Of a DNA stretch of 64,000 nucleotides, positions 52,559 to 61,656 are shown in pieces. Numbering within the stretch: the stretch's first letter is position 1; each line of letters opens with the position of its first letter. The stretch lies in assembly GCF_900107115.1 (NCBI RefSeq), contig NZ_FNOS01000003.1, positions 248,001 to 312,000 of the forward strand, read 5' to 3'. The notes under the pieces are model-generated. The model did not search any database. It was not told the origin of the DNA and saw nothing but the letters and a program-made list of their open reading frames with translations. This DNA is from Salimicrobium album. Lineage in GTDB: Bacteria > Bacillota > Bacilli > Bacillales > Halobacillaceae. The position numbers and the translations under genes are program-made.

Positions 52559-53007
52559 TACCTATCCCTCACATCTATAAGTTCAAATTCTTCACAGACG
52601 ACGGCTGTGTCTTCCGTAAAATTTTTTCCCATTTCCTTCATAAGCGAGCGGAAAAACTTCTCGTGCGCGTTCCACCAGTATGTATAGGAGCGGTCTCCTT
52701 CCCCTTCCTTAAAGGCGAACGATTCCGGCACCTCATTCATCGGCATGACTGTCACCTTATTCGTACGGATGATCGCCGCCGGTTCCTCATTTGAATCAAG
52801 CACAATACTATATTCCCCCTCCTCCGGGAGAGGATCGTTTTCTGCGACATATTCCTCATAGAGAGAACATGTGGCTGTCTTGATTCCGCGGACTACGAGT
52901 CCGGCTAATTCGTCCTCATCTATACCGAATGCCCAGGCCGAAACGTTCTCCGGTGCCTGCACACCGTTCCAGTAACCTTTCCAGTAGCGCCATGCTTTTT
53001 CATTCAT
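52558..53007 (-). CDS. ASCH-domain protein
   Basis: A 149-residue ASCH (PUA-like) domain protein, a fold that binds RNA or acts on modified nucleosides or amides. The conserved GIKTATCSLYEEY motif (near 40-52) with Lys and Thr is typical, as is the acidic C-terminal FELIDV. It precedes and overlaps the GNAT gene. Function unknown. Confidence 0.82.
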   Translation of the reverse strand: MNEKAWRYWKGYWNGVQAPENVSAWAFGIDEDELAGLVVRGIKTATCSLYEEYVAENDPLPEEGEYSIVLDSNEEPAAIIRTNKVTVMPMNEVPESFAFKEGEGDRSYTYWWNAHEKFFRSLMKEMGKNFTEDTAVVCEEFELIDVRDR

Positions 53008-53025
53008 TTCCTTCTCCTCCTCTGT

Positions 53026-53247
53026 CTAATCACCGGGCCCTCCCGGACCGTGGATGTCACTCCCGGATTTACGATAAGCATCATCCTGTGCTTCTTGTGC
53101 TGCTTTTGAACGGCTCTGACGTTCCACGTTTTCTTTATTCCTGTGCATACGTTTATGTTTTCCGGTAAGGCGATCGACCAGTCTTGCCACGAAAAAAGGC
53201 AGGGATAAAAAAGCGACAATGATAAGAACACCGAAGAGTGTAGACAT
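53026..53247 (-). CDS. Small membrane protein with charged tail, unknown
   Basis: A 73-residue protein with one N-terminal helix (3-24) and a basic then glycine-rich hydrophilic tail ending HGPGGPGD. AGGGAGG lies 8 bases before the ATG. It lies 18 bases upstream of the ASCH gene and may be cotranscribed with it. No family recognised. Confidence 0.65.
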   Translation of the reverse strand: MSTLFGVLIIVAFLSLPFFVARLVDRLTGKHKRMHRNKENVERQSRSKAAQEAQDDAYRKSGSDIHGPGGPGD

Positions 53248-53362
53248 GAACGTGGCCTCCCTATGATAAACTCCTTCTTACCCTGTACGAATAAAAAGAA
53301 ATAATGTTTCATCATCTTCCCTCTTTCCTTATAATGAAAAGAAAAAAGGAGAGACAGAAAAC

Positions 53363-53995
53363 ATGATCGATCTCATTAATATAGAAGCATTTATTCTGGC
53401 TGCCGTCCTTTTGAACCTTACTCCGGGCACCGACACTATGTACATTGTATCACGAAGCGCTTCCCAGGGGCTCGGCGCGGGCTCATACTCCGCCCTCGGC
53501 ATTTCCGCCGGAATCCTTGTACATACGATTCTGGCGGCACTCGGTCTATCCGTACTTCTTATGCAGTCGGCCTTCCTGTTCACCGTCGTCAAAATCATCG
53601 GTGCCTGCTATCTCGGTTATCTCGGTCTGCAGATCCTTCTCACCAAAAAGAAGGCGGAGGGAGATAAGAAAGAAATACCGAAACAGTCGAACCGTAAGAT
53701 TTTCGTCCAGGGAATGATCACCAACGTAACAAATCCGAAAGTAGCCGTATTTTTTCTCGCTTTTCTCCCTCAGTTCGTCCAGGCAGACAGCGGAATGAGC
53801 GCTTCCCTTTCTTTTCTGACGCTCGGGCTCATCTTTACGACCACCGGGACGATATGGTTCTTCATCACCGCTCTGCTCGCTTCGTTCACAACAGCGAAAC
53901 TGCGCGGAGAGAGCCGAAGCGGCATGATTTTAAACAAAGTGACGGGGCTCGTCTTTATAGCTATGGGCATCCAGCTTCTCTATACGGAAAGCTGA
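53363..53995 (+). CDS. LysE-family amino-acid exporter
   Basis: A 210-residue RhtB/LysE-type efflux protein with six helices; LTPGTDTMYIVSRSASQG (near 19-36) and MITNVTNPKVAVFFLAFLPQF (near 117-137, shown in part) are the signature segments. AAAAAGGAGAGA precedes the ATG. Exported amino acid unknown. Confidence 0.88.
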   Translation: MIDLINIEAFILAAVLLNLTPGTDTMYIVSRSASQGLGAGSYSALGISAGILVHTILAALGLSVLLMQSAFLFTVVKIIGACYLGYLGLQILLTKKKAEGDKKEIPKQSNRKIFVQGMITNVTNPKVAVFFLAFLPQFVQADSGMSASLSFLTLGLIFTTTGTIWFFITALLASFTTAKLRGESRSGMILNKVTGLVFIAMGIQLLYTES

Positions 53996-54011
53996 AAATT
54001 TTCCATACAAA

Positions 54012-54043
54012 AACCAGGGGGAACTGATGCATCCCTCCTGGTT
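54012..54043. terminator. Terminator between lysE-like gene and the Moco operon
   Basis: AACCAGGgGG / CCcTCCTGGTT stem with a 12-base loop between convergent genes. Confidence 0.75.
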
Positions 54044-55057
54044 CTATCCACCGATATAAGACATGTTTATTTTTTTCTTTCCGGATTTCCTCTGTTCCCA
54101 TCTCTCATCCGAATAGCGGTCGTCCCGATCTCTCCAGTTCCCTGTAATGAAGTCTCTGAGCTCCTGATCCGATGCTCCTCCACGGAGCAGCTGTTTCAGA
54201 TCACGTCCTTCCGAAGCGAAAAGACAGTTGAATAACTTCCCGTCAGAAGACAGACGGATTCTCGTACAGCTTGAACAGAAAGACTCCGAGACGGAAGTTA
54301 TGAAGCCTACCTGCTCTTGACTGTCTCCATATTTATATCTCCTGGCTACCTCCCCGAAATAATCCCTCTCGACCGGAGCGAGTTCATACTTTTCGGAAAG
54401 TATGTTCAATATCTCCGTTTTTGGAATCACACGCTCATAACTCCAGGCGTTATCATTGCCTACATCCATGAATTCAATGAAACGAAGAGTTATACCTTTC
54501 TCCTTACAGTAGCGGGCAAGTGGCAGTATCTCCTGTTCATTCACCCCCCGTTGCACTACCATATTCACTTTTACCTGAAATCCGAAAGCAAGAGCAGTTT
54601 CGATTCCTCTAAAGACCTTCTCCGGGGGCACCCCCTGACCATTCATTTTCCGGAACAACTCTTCATCTATAGCATCCAGACTCACATTTACCCGGGTCAA
54701 CCCCGCTTCAAAAAGTTCCTTGGCATAATGACCGAGCAGCACTCCGTTCGTCGTAAGACCTATGTCTCCGATACCGTCTATGGCGTAAATACGGCGCACC
54801 AGTTCCGGGAGTCCCGGTCGCATCAGCGGTTCCCCTCCTGTAATCCGGACTTTTTTCACTCCTTTTTCAGCGAATATTTTCACCACTTTCTCCAATTCAT
54901 CGAAAGATAAAAGTTCCTGTTTAGGAAGGAACGCATAATCCGTTCCAAAAATCTCTTTCGGCATACAGTAGGAACAACGGAACTGACACCGGTCGGTCAC
55001 CGATATGCGCAAATCTCGCATAGGTCTTCCGAATCGGTCAGTGACTGCTTCTTTCAT
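54044..55057 (-). CDS. moaA: GTP 3',8-cyclase MoaA
   Basis: Radical SAM enzyme that starts molybdenum cofactor synthesis by cyclising GTP. Residues C24, C28 and C31 (CQFRCSYC) bind the SAM cluster, and C-x2-C-x13-C near 256-273 (FCSSCTRIRL...FNC) binds the second cluster. At 337 residues it is normal length, but it ends in MSYIGG, preserving the C-terminal GG needed by MoaA. It is last in the operon moeA-mobB-moaE-moaD-mobA-moaA and overlaps mobA by 4 bases. Confidence 0.96.
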   Translation of the reverse strand: MKEAVTDRFGRPMRDLRISVTDRCQFRCSYCMPKEIFGTDYAFLPKQELLSFDELEKVVKIFAEKGVKKVRITGGEPLMRPGLPELVRRIYAIDGIGDIGLTTNGVLLGHYAKELFEAGLTRVNVSLDAIDEELFRKMNGQGVPPEKVFRGIETALAFGFQVKVNMVVQRGVNEQEILPLARYCKEKGITLRFIEFMDVGNDNAWSYERVIPKTEILNILSEKYELAPVERDYFGEVARRYKYGDSQEQVGFITSVSESFCSSCTRIRLSSDGKLFNCLFASEGRDLKQLLRGGASDQELRDFITGNWRDRDDRYSDERWEQRKSGKKKINMSYIGG

Positions 55058-55644
55058 AGTAAACTCCCCTTTTTGTATTCGTCTTCAGTATTAACGTTAC
55101 ACAGGTGTTTCCCGGTTACTCCTTTTAAAGCAGCAGCCTCCACGGATACTCCTCCGAGATTCAAGAAAACCCGGTGTGCCGATCGCTCCCCTTGTTCGAG
55201 CAGATGATTGATTTTCTCTGTGTCCTTCGCCTCCCAGATGCTGATGAGAGGGTGAAGTCGTCCGCTTCCTTTTAAAGCACAGGGAACAGTAATGCCGTTC
55301 TCCTTTTTCCAGACAATCATTTCACCTATCACCTCGGGGGTAAGGAAGGGAACGTCACATGGCAGTAAGATGAAATGTTCTGATTCTTCCCTTTTCATCG
55401 CCGTATACAGACCTGCCATAGGCCCTTCCCCTCTCCACTTTTCCATGTCAGTATATACTTTCCCCTCCGGAAAAAAAGGCTGCAGTTCCAAAGAAGTCTG
55501 AATAACGACCTGGTCTGTCCAGGGCAGGAGCGCATGTTCAGATCTTTCATAAAAATAACTTCCTTCATGGGTTTCGAACGCTTTCGGTCTGCCAAACCTT
55601 CTCGATTTACCTCCGGCAAGTACCACGCCCGTCCGGCTGCTCAT
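55054..55644 (-). CDS. mobA: Molybdenum cofactor guanylyltransferase
   Basis: Attaches GMP to molybdopterin to form the bis-MGD cofactor that nitrate reductase NarG needs. The 196 residues start with the nucleotidyltransferase motif VVLAGGKSRRFGRPKA (7-22) and have LLPCDVPFL near 100. It overlaps moaD and moaA by 4 bases each. Confidence 0.93.
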   Translation of the reverse strand: MSSRTGVVLAGGKSRRFGRPKAFETHEGSYFYERSEHALLPWTDQVVIQTSLELQPFFPEGKVYTDMEKWRGEGPMAGLYTAMKREESEHFILLPCDVPFLTPEVIGEMIVWKKENGITVPCALKGSGRLHPLISIWEAKDTEKINHLLEQGERSAHRVFLNLGGVSVEAAALKGVTGKHLCNVNTEDEYKKGSLL

Positions 55645-55874
55645 CCCCCGCTCACCGGTGGAATGAAAGCGACGATATCTCCAGATTCCACTTCTTGTGT
55701 ACCTGAACAGAACTCCTCATTCAGCGCAACACGCACCCCATCCCAGCTGATTGAAGGATGAAGGTCAGTAACTTTCTCCATGACTTCCCCGAGCGTCCCG
55801 CCCTGCCATTTTATCCGTTCACTCGCTAAACCTGATGCTTCTTTCATAGAAGCGAAATATAACACCTGTATCAT
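55641..55874 (-). CDS. moaD: Molybdopterin synthase small subunit
   Basis: A 77-residue ubiquitin-fold sulfur carrier ending in PPVSGG; the terminal Gly is thiocarboxylated after adenylation by MoeB. ATG 55874 follows GGGGAGG and overlaps the moaE stop; an upstream in-frame start is not needed. It forms the synthase with MoaE. Confidence 0.93.
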   Translation of the reverse strand: MIQVLYFASMKEASGLASERIKWQGGTLGEVMEKVTDLHPSISWDGVRVALNEEFCSGTQEVESGDIVAFIPPVSGG

Positions 55875-56293
55875 TGTACTTCCTCCCCTTTCCACCATTC
55901 GCCGTCTTCCTGGATTTCTTTTTTCCAAATAGGCACGTCTTCTTTGATACGTTCCATAATGAAACGGTTCGCTTCATAGGAGGCGTGCCGATGAGGAGTA
56001 GAAACGGCTACTACGACTGCTATGTCGGAGATAGCAAGCGGCCCGATCCGATGCCCTACAGCCACTTCCGCTTCCGGCCATTTCACCTTCACTTCCTCTG
56101 CAATGGTTTCCAGTATACGCTCGGCCATCGGAACGTAGGCTTCGTAGGCAAGGGATAATGTACGTCTCCCCTTTGTCCACTCTCTCACATGACCGGTAAA
56201 TGTAGCGACAGCTCCTGCTTCCGGTCTCGTAACCATTGCAATATACTTGCCGGGGTCGAGAGGAGAATCCGTCACTTCATATCTCTTATCCAT
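55871..56293 (-). CDS. moaE: Molybdopterin synthase large subunit
   Basis: The 140-residue catalytic subunit that transfers sulfur from MoaD to precursor Z. GAVATFTGHVREWTKGR (near 27-43) and the active lysine region ERIKEDVPIWKKE (near 115-127) are present. ATG 56293 lies 22 bases inside the end of mobB, after AAAGGTGGTGGG. Confidence 0.94.
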   Translation of the reverse strand: MDKRYEVTDSPLDPGKYIAMVTRPEAGAVATFTGHVREWTKGRRTLSLAYEAYVPMAERILETIAEEVKVKWPEAEVAVGHRIGPLAISDIAVVVAVSTPHRHASYEANRFIMERIKEDVPIWKKEIQEDGEWWKGEEVQ

Positions 56294-56754
56294 TCTTCCC
56301 ACCACCTTTTCACTTCTTCTTTTTCATGCACCAGTCCCGCTTCTTTCATCATATAAATCTGCGGAAGAGCCATAAGCTTTTGTTTATCTTCTTCCTGTCT
56401 CCACAGTACAATTTTCGGAAAAGACGCCTGCTTGAACCCTTCTATTAAAATATAATCCGGGTTCCTTTTTACTGCTTCTTCATACATATGAGAAAGCGCC
56501 CCGTCTTCTTCGCACCTCTCATGCATCTGCATAACACCGTTTCCGTAAACGATTGAGGCATCCGCTCCAGCCCGGAAGTGCTGCATACTGTCCGTATCCT
56601 TATCCGGGAGGATCAAAGGGGAGGGATGACCGTGATGTTTTATCGTAACTACTTTCGCCCCTTCTTCTGTGGCCAGTCTGACGAGGGAATTCATTAATGT
56701 TGTCTTGCCGCACTTCCGAAAGCCGACTACCTGGAGTGTCCGGGGATTTCCCAT
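56272..56754 (-). CDS. mobB: MobB, GTP-binding partner of MobA
   Basis: A 160-residue P-loop protein (VGFRKCGKTTLMNSL, 10-24) with TIKHHGHP near 38. MobB aids but is not essential for guanylation of molybdopterin. It overlaps moeA by 28 bases and moaE by 22, so the operon is tightly packed. Confidence 0.92.
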   Translation of the reverse strand: MGNPRTLQVVGFRKCGKTTLMNSLVRLATEEGAKVVTIKHHGHPSPLILPDKDTDSMQHFRAGADASIVYGNGVMQMHERCEEDGALSHMYEEAVKRNPDYILIEGFKQASFPKIVLWRQEEDKQKLMALPQIYMMKEAGLVHEKEEVKRWWEEWIRDMK

Positions 56755-57995
56755 CGGTCCACCCCTTCCGTATCACGGAGCATCATCATAGCTACCTTCT
56801 CCCCTTTTTCTATGTGTGACGTACCGCCCCGGAGAATGACCAGAACGTTCGCTTTTGCAAGAGCAGCTACTGCATTGGATTTATTAAACCCTGCCGGATT
56901 CACTTCTCCGGTGGAGCGGTCATATTCCGCGCGTACGAACCTGGTGAATGGATTCTTTTTCGGGAAGGACTCCTTTAACCGTCCGTATTCAAAAGCACGA
57001 TAAGGGAAACGATCACCCATGCTTTCACGGAGTACCGGTCTGGCGAACAGTTCGAAACCCGTGAAACAGGCTGAGGGGTTTCCGGAAAGACCGAATAAAA
57101 AGGTGCCTTTTTCCGTTACAGCCACCGTCGTGACGCTCCCGGGTCTCATACCGACCTTGTTGAAAAGGACTTCCGCTCCCACCCATTCATAAATAGCAGG
57201 CATGAAGTCGAAATCACCTACTGATACACCTCCCGTAGTAATGAGGGCATCTGTTTCTTCAAGAGCCTGCACGACAGCTTTGCGGAGACTTTCTTCTTCA
57301 TCTTTAACACCGGCAAACACGACCGGTTCTGCTCCGGCTTCTTTTACGGAGGCTGCAATCATCGGGGTGTTCGAATCCCTGATCTTTCCAGGAGGGGGGA
57401 AGACTCCTGCGTCTACCAGTTCAGAACCGGTAGCTATAATTCCTATTTTCATCTTTCTATACACAGGAACCTCCACCACTCCGGCCCCGGCCAGCAAAGC
57501 GATCACTCCGGCTGTAATCGTCCTTCCCGGTTCGAGAAGGAGTTCTCCTTCCTGTACATCTTCACCTGCGAACGAAACGTTTTCCCCCGGGACGAAGGTT
57601 TTTCTGAGCGAGAACCCTTCTTTTTCCTCTCTGGCCTGTTCGAACATAGCTACAGCATCCGTAGCTTCCGGAAGCTTTGCCCCTGTCATGATACGTACCG
57701 CTTCTTTCTCACCGGGAATACATTCCGAAACATCTCCCGCTCCTATATGATCGATCACTTTTAAATACACCCGGTTTTCTCCGCTTGCTCCTTTCGTATC
57801 CCCGGCACGTAATGCGTATCCGTCATAAGGGGAGCGGTCGAAAGGAGGCAGCGACTGATCGGCGTAAACGGGAGAAGCGAGCACTCTTCCTTCCGCTTCG
57901 TAAAGAGAGATCTTTTGTATATCCTGGAGTTTCACTCTCGCCCGGCATCGTTCAATAGCTTCCTCGACAGATATTGGTTTACGTACAGTAAGCAC
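56727..57995 (-). CDS. moeA: Molybdopterin molybdenumtransferase MoeA
   Basis: Inserts molybdate into adenylylated molybdopterin. The 422 residues show the MoeA domains: DQSLPPFDRSPYDGYALR (near 50-67), RIMTGAKLPEATDAV (near 104) and TTGGVSVGDFDFM (near 250). The frame runs on to 58127, but GTG 57995 is preferred since AGGAG lies 9 bases before it; an ATG 9 bases earlier directly abuts the site. It heads the minus-strand Moco operon and is divergent from moaC. Confidence 0.95.
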   Translation of the reverse strand: MLTVRKPISVEEAIERCRARVKLQDIQKISLYEAEGRVLASPVYADQSLPPFDRSPYDGYALRAGDTKGASGENRVYLKVIDHIGAGDVSECIPGEKEAVRIMTGAKLPEATDAVAMFEQAREEKEGFSLRKTFVPGENVSFAGEDVQEGELLLEPGRTITAGVIALLAGAGVVEVPVYRKMKIGIIATGSELVDAGVFPPPGKIRDSNTPMIAASVKEAGAEPVVFAGVKDEEESLRKAVVQALEETDALITTGGVSVGDFDFMPAIYEWVGAEVLFNKVGMRPGSVTTVAVTEKGTFLFGLSGNPSACFTGFELFARPVLRESMGDRFPYRAFEYGRLKESFPKKNPFTRFVRAEYDRSTGEVNPAGFNKSNAVAALAKANVLVILRGGTSHIEKGEKVAMMMLRDTEGVDRWEIPGHSR

Positions 57996-58087
57996 TGGTA
58001 TCATCTCCTGACAGTTGTGATATAATCGACGGGAGAAGGAAGAAGTTTTTTCCTCAGTCCCGATAGTTACTAAAGGGGGGATTAATC

Positions 58088-58576
58088 GTGAGAGAACTTT
58101 CTCATTTTGATGAAAACAATAACGCAATTATGGTCGATGTTTCCGGTAAGCAGGCGACTTCAAGAAGTGCCGTAGCGAAAAGTTCGATAACTCTCGCTAC
58201 AGACGCCTACGAACAGGTGAAAGAAGGCACGAACAAAAAAGGTGATGTCCTTGGAACCGCCCGTCTTGCAGGTATTATGGCTTCCAAACAGACATCTTCG
58301 CTCATTCCCCTCTGTCACCCGCTCCCTCTCCAAAAAGCTGCCGTTGATTTTGAGTGGGAGGAAGGCGAATTCAGACACACCCTGCATATTTCCGCGTTCG
58401 TAAAGACGTCGGGACAGACAGGTGTGGAGATGGAGGCTTTGACCGCAGCTTCCGTGACAGCCCTGACTGTATATGATATGTGCAAAGCTGCCGACAAATA
58501 CATGGTCATCGGCCCGACATTTCTTGAAGAGAAAATCGGCGGTTCGTCCGGATATTTCAAAAGAGATGCCGAATAA
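58088..58576 (+). CDS. moaC: Cyclic pyranopterin monophosphate synthase MoaC
   Basis: Second enzyme of Moco synthesis, acting on the MoaA product. The 162 residues have MVDVSGKQATSRSAVA (near 15-30), LIPLCHPLPL (near 76) and GVEMEALTAASVTALTVYDM (near 117-136) with catalytic Lys and His. GTG 58088 follows AAAGGGGGG. It is the only plus-strand gene among the nitrate/Moco genes and lies between two minus-strand operons. Confidence 0.95.
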   Translation: MRELSHFDENNNAIMVDVSGKQATSRSAVAKSSITLATDAYEQVKEGTNKKGDVLGTARLAGIMASKQTSSLIPLCHPLPLQKAAVDFEWEEGEFRHTLHISAFVKTSGQTGVEMEALTAASVTALTVYDMCKAADKYMVIGPTFLEEKIGGSSGYFKRDAE

Positions 58577-58584
58577 TCGATGTC

Positions 58585-58612
58585 CCGGTCTCTTATTTGA
58601 AGAGGCCGGTTA
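58585..58612. terminator. Bidirectional terminator between moaC and moaB
   Basis: CCGGTCTCTT / AAGAGGCCGG stem (one mismatch) with a 5-base loop between convergent genes. Confidence 0.75.
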
Positions 58613-59083
58613 TTTATGCAGTTCCGAATAAAAGTGGTCCAGTTCCGGAAGAATCAGCTCTTCCATTGCAAGCGATACCGCTTTGACGGACCCGGGCATG
58701 AGAAATACGAGCACGTTTCCGATTACACCGGCGGATGCTCTGCTGAACATAGCTTTCGTCCCAGCGTCTTGTTGGTAACTGAGGAGACGAAACAATTCCC
58801 CGAACCCGTCGATTTTCTTCTCATACAGCGGCTCTACAGCTTCGGGAGTTACGTCTCTTTTAGCGATCCCGCTGCCGCCGGTCAAAAAGAGAACATCCAT
58901 CTCTTTTTCCATTTCTTCTCTTACACAGGCTCTGATTTCTTCTATTTCATCCCGGACCATTGTCACCGGCCCTGCTTTCCTTCCGGACTCCTCGAGCTGG
59001 CGCATCACTTCTTTGCCGCCACGGTCCGTTTTCTCGGTACGCGTGTCACTTACTACTATGATTGAAGATTGCACTTCGCCCAC
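58610..59083 (-). CDS. moaB: MoaB/MogA-family molybdopterin adenylyltransferase
   Basis: A 157-residue protein with the MPT-binding motif LTGGSGIAKRDVTPEAV (near 66-82). It adenylylates molybdopterin before MoeA inserts molybdenum; in Bacillaceae this role falls to MoaB. It is the last gene of the nar-narK-moeB-moaB transcript, starting 6 bases after moeB. Confidence 0.9.
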   Translation of the reverse strand: MGEVQSSIIVVSDTRTEKTDRGGKEVMRQLEESGRKAGPVTMVRDEIEEIRACVREEMEKEMDVLFLTGGSGIAKRDVTPEAVEPLYEKKIDGFGELFRLLSYQQDAGTKAMFSRASAGVIGNVLVFLMPGSVKAVSLAMEELILPELDHFYSELHK

Positions 59084-59089
59084 CTCCTC

Positions 59090-60103
59090 TCAGCCAAAAA
59101 TCGAAGCATACAGTCTTTTTCCTTCCTCAGGCTCGGAAACCCCGTGAATCAGCATCCGCCCCTGTTCGAACAACAACATCCTGTGACCATTCAGCTCTCC
59201 CTGGATAAATAATCCGGTTCTTTTGTAAGGTATGGACATTCTCCGCATCATTTCTTCCCCTTCCTGAAGAGAAATCTTCCGGTGAGCAGGAGGGTGGATA
59301 TGTACCGCTCCTCTGCCACACAGTACGGACACTCCTCCGGTTTCATGAAAGGAGGGATATGCAGGAGAACTTCCGCATGTAGGACATGTGGCATTTTTCA
59401 TGCCGTGTGTCCGAATCTTCTGATGTTCTCCGCTCCATATATCTTCCAGTTTAAAAATACCGCCGCATGCCCCGGACCCCGTAATCAGCTGAAAAATATC
59501 CACTGTCTGTCTGGCTGCAGTAATCTGGACAGCCGGAGCCAGTGCTCCAGCAGTTTCGCACGTCTCCTTCGCTCCGGTGAGCGTTTCATAGAGACAGCGA
59601 AAACAGGCATTGTGGCCCGGAACTACGGTCATCTGGATACTCGTACTTCCCGAAAGACTGCCATACACCCAGGGGACGCCGAGCATGTGAGCGACATCAT
59701 TGATTACGTAAGCTGTATCGAAATTGTCTGAAGCGTCGACGATTACGTCCGATGAAGAAGCCACTTTATGGAGAAACGGTCCGTCTGTGTAGTGAGGCCA
59801 TATTTTGATATCCACCTCTTTGTTAATGTGTTCCAGTCTGACCTGGGCAGCTTCCACCTTCAGCCGACTCTTTTCCGCGTCTTCTTCGGTGAACAGCTGC
59901 TGGCGCTGGAGGTTGGACCACTCCACTTCATCAAAGTCGATAAGATGAATCCGTCCCGCACCGGCTCTGGTCAGCGTTTCGGCAACAGTCGTTCCCAACG
60001 CCCCGCAACCGACGATAGTGATTTCCGCTTCCCTGATTTTTTTCTGACCGCTTTTCCCGATTGCCCCAAATCTCACCTGCTTATCATAACGATCTGTGCT
60101 CAT
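59090..60103 (-). CDS. moeB: MoeB/ThiF-type sulfur-carrier adenylyltransferase
   Basis: E1-like enzyme that adenylylates the C-terminus of MoaD. The 337 residues show IVGCGALGTTVAETLTRAG (near 30-48), the acidic DFDEVEWSNLQRQ loop and two CxxC zinc pairs (CFRC near 168 and CPTC near 236). There is no rhodanese domain; instead a short C-terminal domain of about 80 residues ends the protein. It overlaps the narK stop by 4 bases (ATGA). Confidence 0.92.
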   Translation of the reverse strand: MSTDRYDKQVRFGAIGKSGQKKIREAEITIVGCGALGTTVAETLTRAGAGRIHLIDFDEVEWSNLQRQQLFTEEDAEKSRLKVEAAQVRLEHINKEVDIKIWPHYTDGPFLHKVASSSDVIVDASDNFDTAYVINDVAHMLGVPWVYGSLSGSTSIQMTVVPGHNACFRCLYETLTGAKETCETAGALAPAVQITAARQTVDIFQLITGSGACGGIFKLEDIWSGEHQKIRTHGMKNATCPTCGSSPAYPSFHETGGVSVLCGRGAVHIHPPAHRKISLQEGEEMMRRMSIPYKRTGLFIQGELNGHRMLLFEQGRMLIHGVSEPEEGKRLYASIFG

Positions 60104-61608
60104 GCTTCCCCTTCTTTCTTCTCCTCCGTAATATCCGAAAATGTAGCTACGTACTTAATGACATTGCCAGCTTCATCCGTCACAGGGTTGATAGTGAGCC
60201 ATTCCACATACAGCTCTCCACTTTTTCTTCTGTTCCATATTTCTCCCTGCCAGTGTCCGGTTCTTCTTATCGACTCCCACATCCGGTCGTAAAAATTTTT
60301 CGGCTGTTTGCCTGATTTAAGTAAAGCCGGGGTGTTACCAAGCGCTTCTTCCCGCGAATAACCGGTGAGTTTTTCGAAGGAAGGGTTCACCTCCACAATT
60401 TTTCCTTTCGTATCCGTCACCATCATTCCCTGACCGGAAGAATGGAAAATGGAAATCTGGTTATTCAGACTGTCCTGATACATCAGCCACATAACAAGAA
60501 TCAGACTGGCAAGCGATACCTGCGACAAAAGCATGAACCCGATTGCATAGTGCCCGGTGATCGCAAACACTCCAGTAAGTATCAGTGGAGGAAAAAATCC
60601 GCCGAGACCTCCCATCATTGAGATAATCCCGTTCGCGATACCAGCCTGGGAGTGGAAATAGGTAGGAACCAGTTTAAAGACGACCCCGTTCCCTACCCCT
60701 GCCGAAACAGCTATAGCTATCGCACCCACTGTGTAAAGAGCAAGAGAGGGTGAAAAAGCCAGAAGGATGGCAGCGACAGTATAGGCTATGAATACCCCGA
60801 TCAGCATCTTCAACGGGGAGAACTTATCGGCCACCGCTCCTCCGACAGGTCTCATCAGTGTTGCCACAACAATGAATCCGGCTGTACGAAGCCCCGCATC
60901 GATTTCCTCGAGAGCGAAATTCGTAACGAGAGAGTTGGGGAGGTAAACGGTGAATGCTACAAAAGATCCGAACGTTATAAAATAAAACAGAGAGAAGATC
61001 CACAGTTTTTCATTTTTATAAACTGCCCGGATCTGCTGCATAATCGGCTGTTTCACCTTTTTCTCATTCCGGTCCCCGACAAATATATTCAGAACTGCGA
61101 AGGCCAGAAGCAGAATAAGGTAAACTTTAATGGTCGCCTGCCACCCTATGGATGTAGCGATAACAGGTGCTGCAAAGGTAGTGACCGCCGTCCCTATATT
61201 CCCTGCCCCGTATACCCCGTTGACGAACCCGTGCTTTTCTTTCGGATAATACTTAGGAAGAGAGGTGACTCCTACTGAGAAAATGGCCCCTCCGACTCCG
61301 AGAAACAAACCTCCGATCAAAAGGTCTGTGAACGTTGATGCTTCACTTATGTAAAATACAGGGAACATCAACAGTATAAAACTAATGATAAAGACGAGAC
61401 GGGCCCCGTACACATTCGCAAAATACCCGAGCGGGATTCTTAATATGGAACCGAGAATCACAGGTACTGCTGTAACCAGAGCCACCCGTTCAGGAGCGAT
61501 AGTCACATCTTCCTGGATAAACGGAAGAAGAGATGAAATGATGACCCATACCATAAATCCGACGACAAGGTTCATCGTCTGCAGAGGAAGTTGTATTTTC
61601 CTGATCAC
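60100..61608 (-). CDS. narK: NarK-type nitrate/nitrite transporter fused to a PAS domain
   Basis: An MFS transporter of the nitrate/nitrite porter family: 12 helices in residues 1-380 with the nitrate signature GGAIFSVGVTSLPKYYPKEKHG (near 100-121, shown in part) and GMGGLGGFFPP near 335. Residues about 385-502 add a cytosolic PAS domain (ISIFHSSGQGMMVTDTKG, GYSREEALGN, GEIWNRRKSGELY, DITEEKKEG). NarK proteins are usually about 395-400 residues, so the PAS is an extra domain resembling the one in the kinase at 6111. GTG start after AAGGAGGTGGAGG. Confidence 0.9.
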   Translation of the reverse strand: MIRKIQLPLQTMNLVVGFMVWVIISSLLPFIQEDVTIAPERVALVTAVPVILGSILRIPLGYFANVYGARLVFIISFILLMFPVFYISEASTFTDLLIGGLFLGVGGAIFSVGVTSLPKYYPKEKHGFVNGVYGAGNIGTAVTTFAAPVIATSIGWQATIKVYLILLLAFAVLNIFVGDRNEKKVKQPIMQQIRAVYKNEKLWIFSLFYFITFGSFVAFTVYLPNSLVTNFALEEIDAGLRTAGFIVVATLMRPVGGAVADKFSPLKMLIGVFIAYTVAAILLAFSPSLALYTVGAIAIAVSAGVGNGVVFKLVPTYFHSQAGIANGIISMMGGLGGFFPPLILTGVFAITGHYAIGFMLLSQVSLASLILVMWLMYQDSLNNQISIFHSSGQGMMVTDTKGKIVEVNPSFEKLTGYSREEALGNTPALLKSGKQPKNFYDRMWESIRRTGHWQGEIWNRRKSGELYVEWLTINPVTDEAGNVIKYVATFSDITEEKKEGEA

Positions 61609-61656
61609 TTTTCCTCCACCTCCTTTTTCGACTTATTTGCTGTTGTTATTTTTTGT

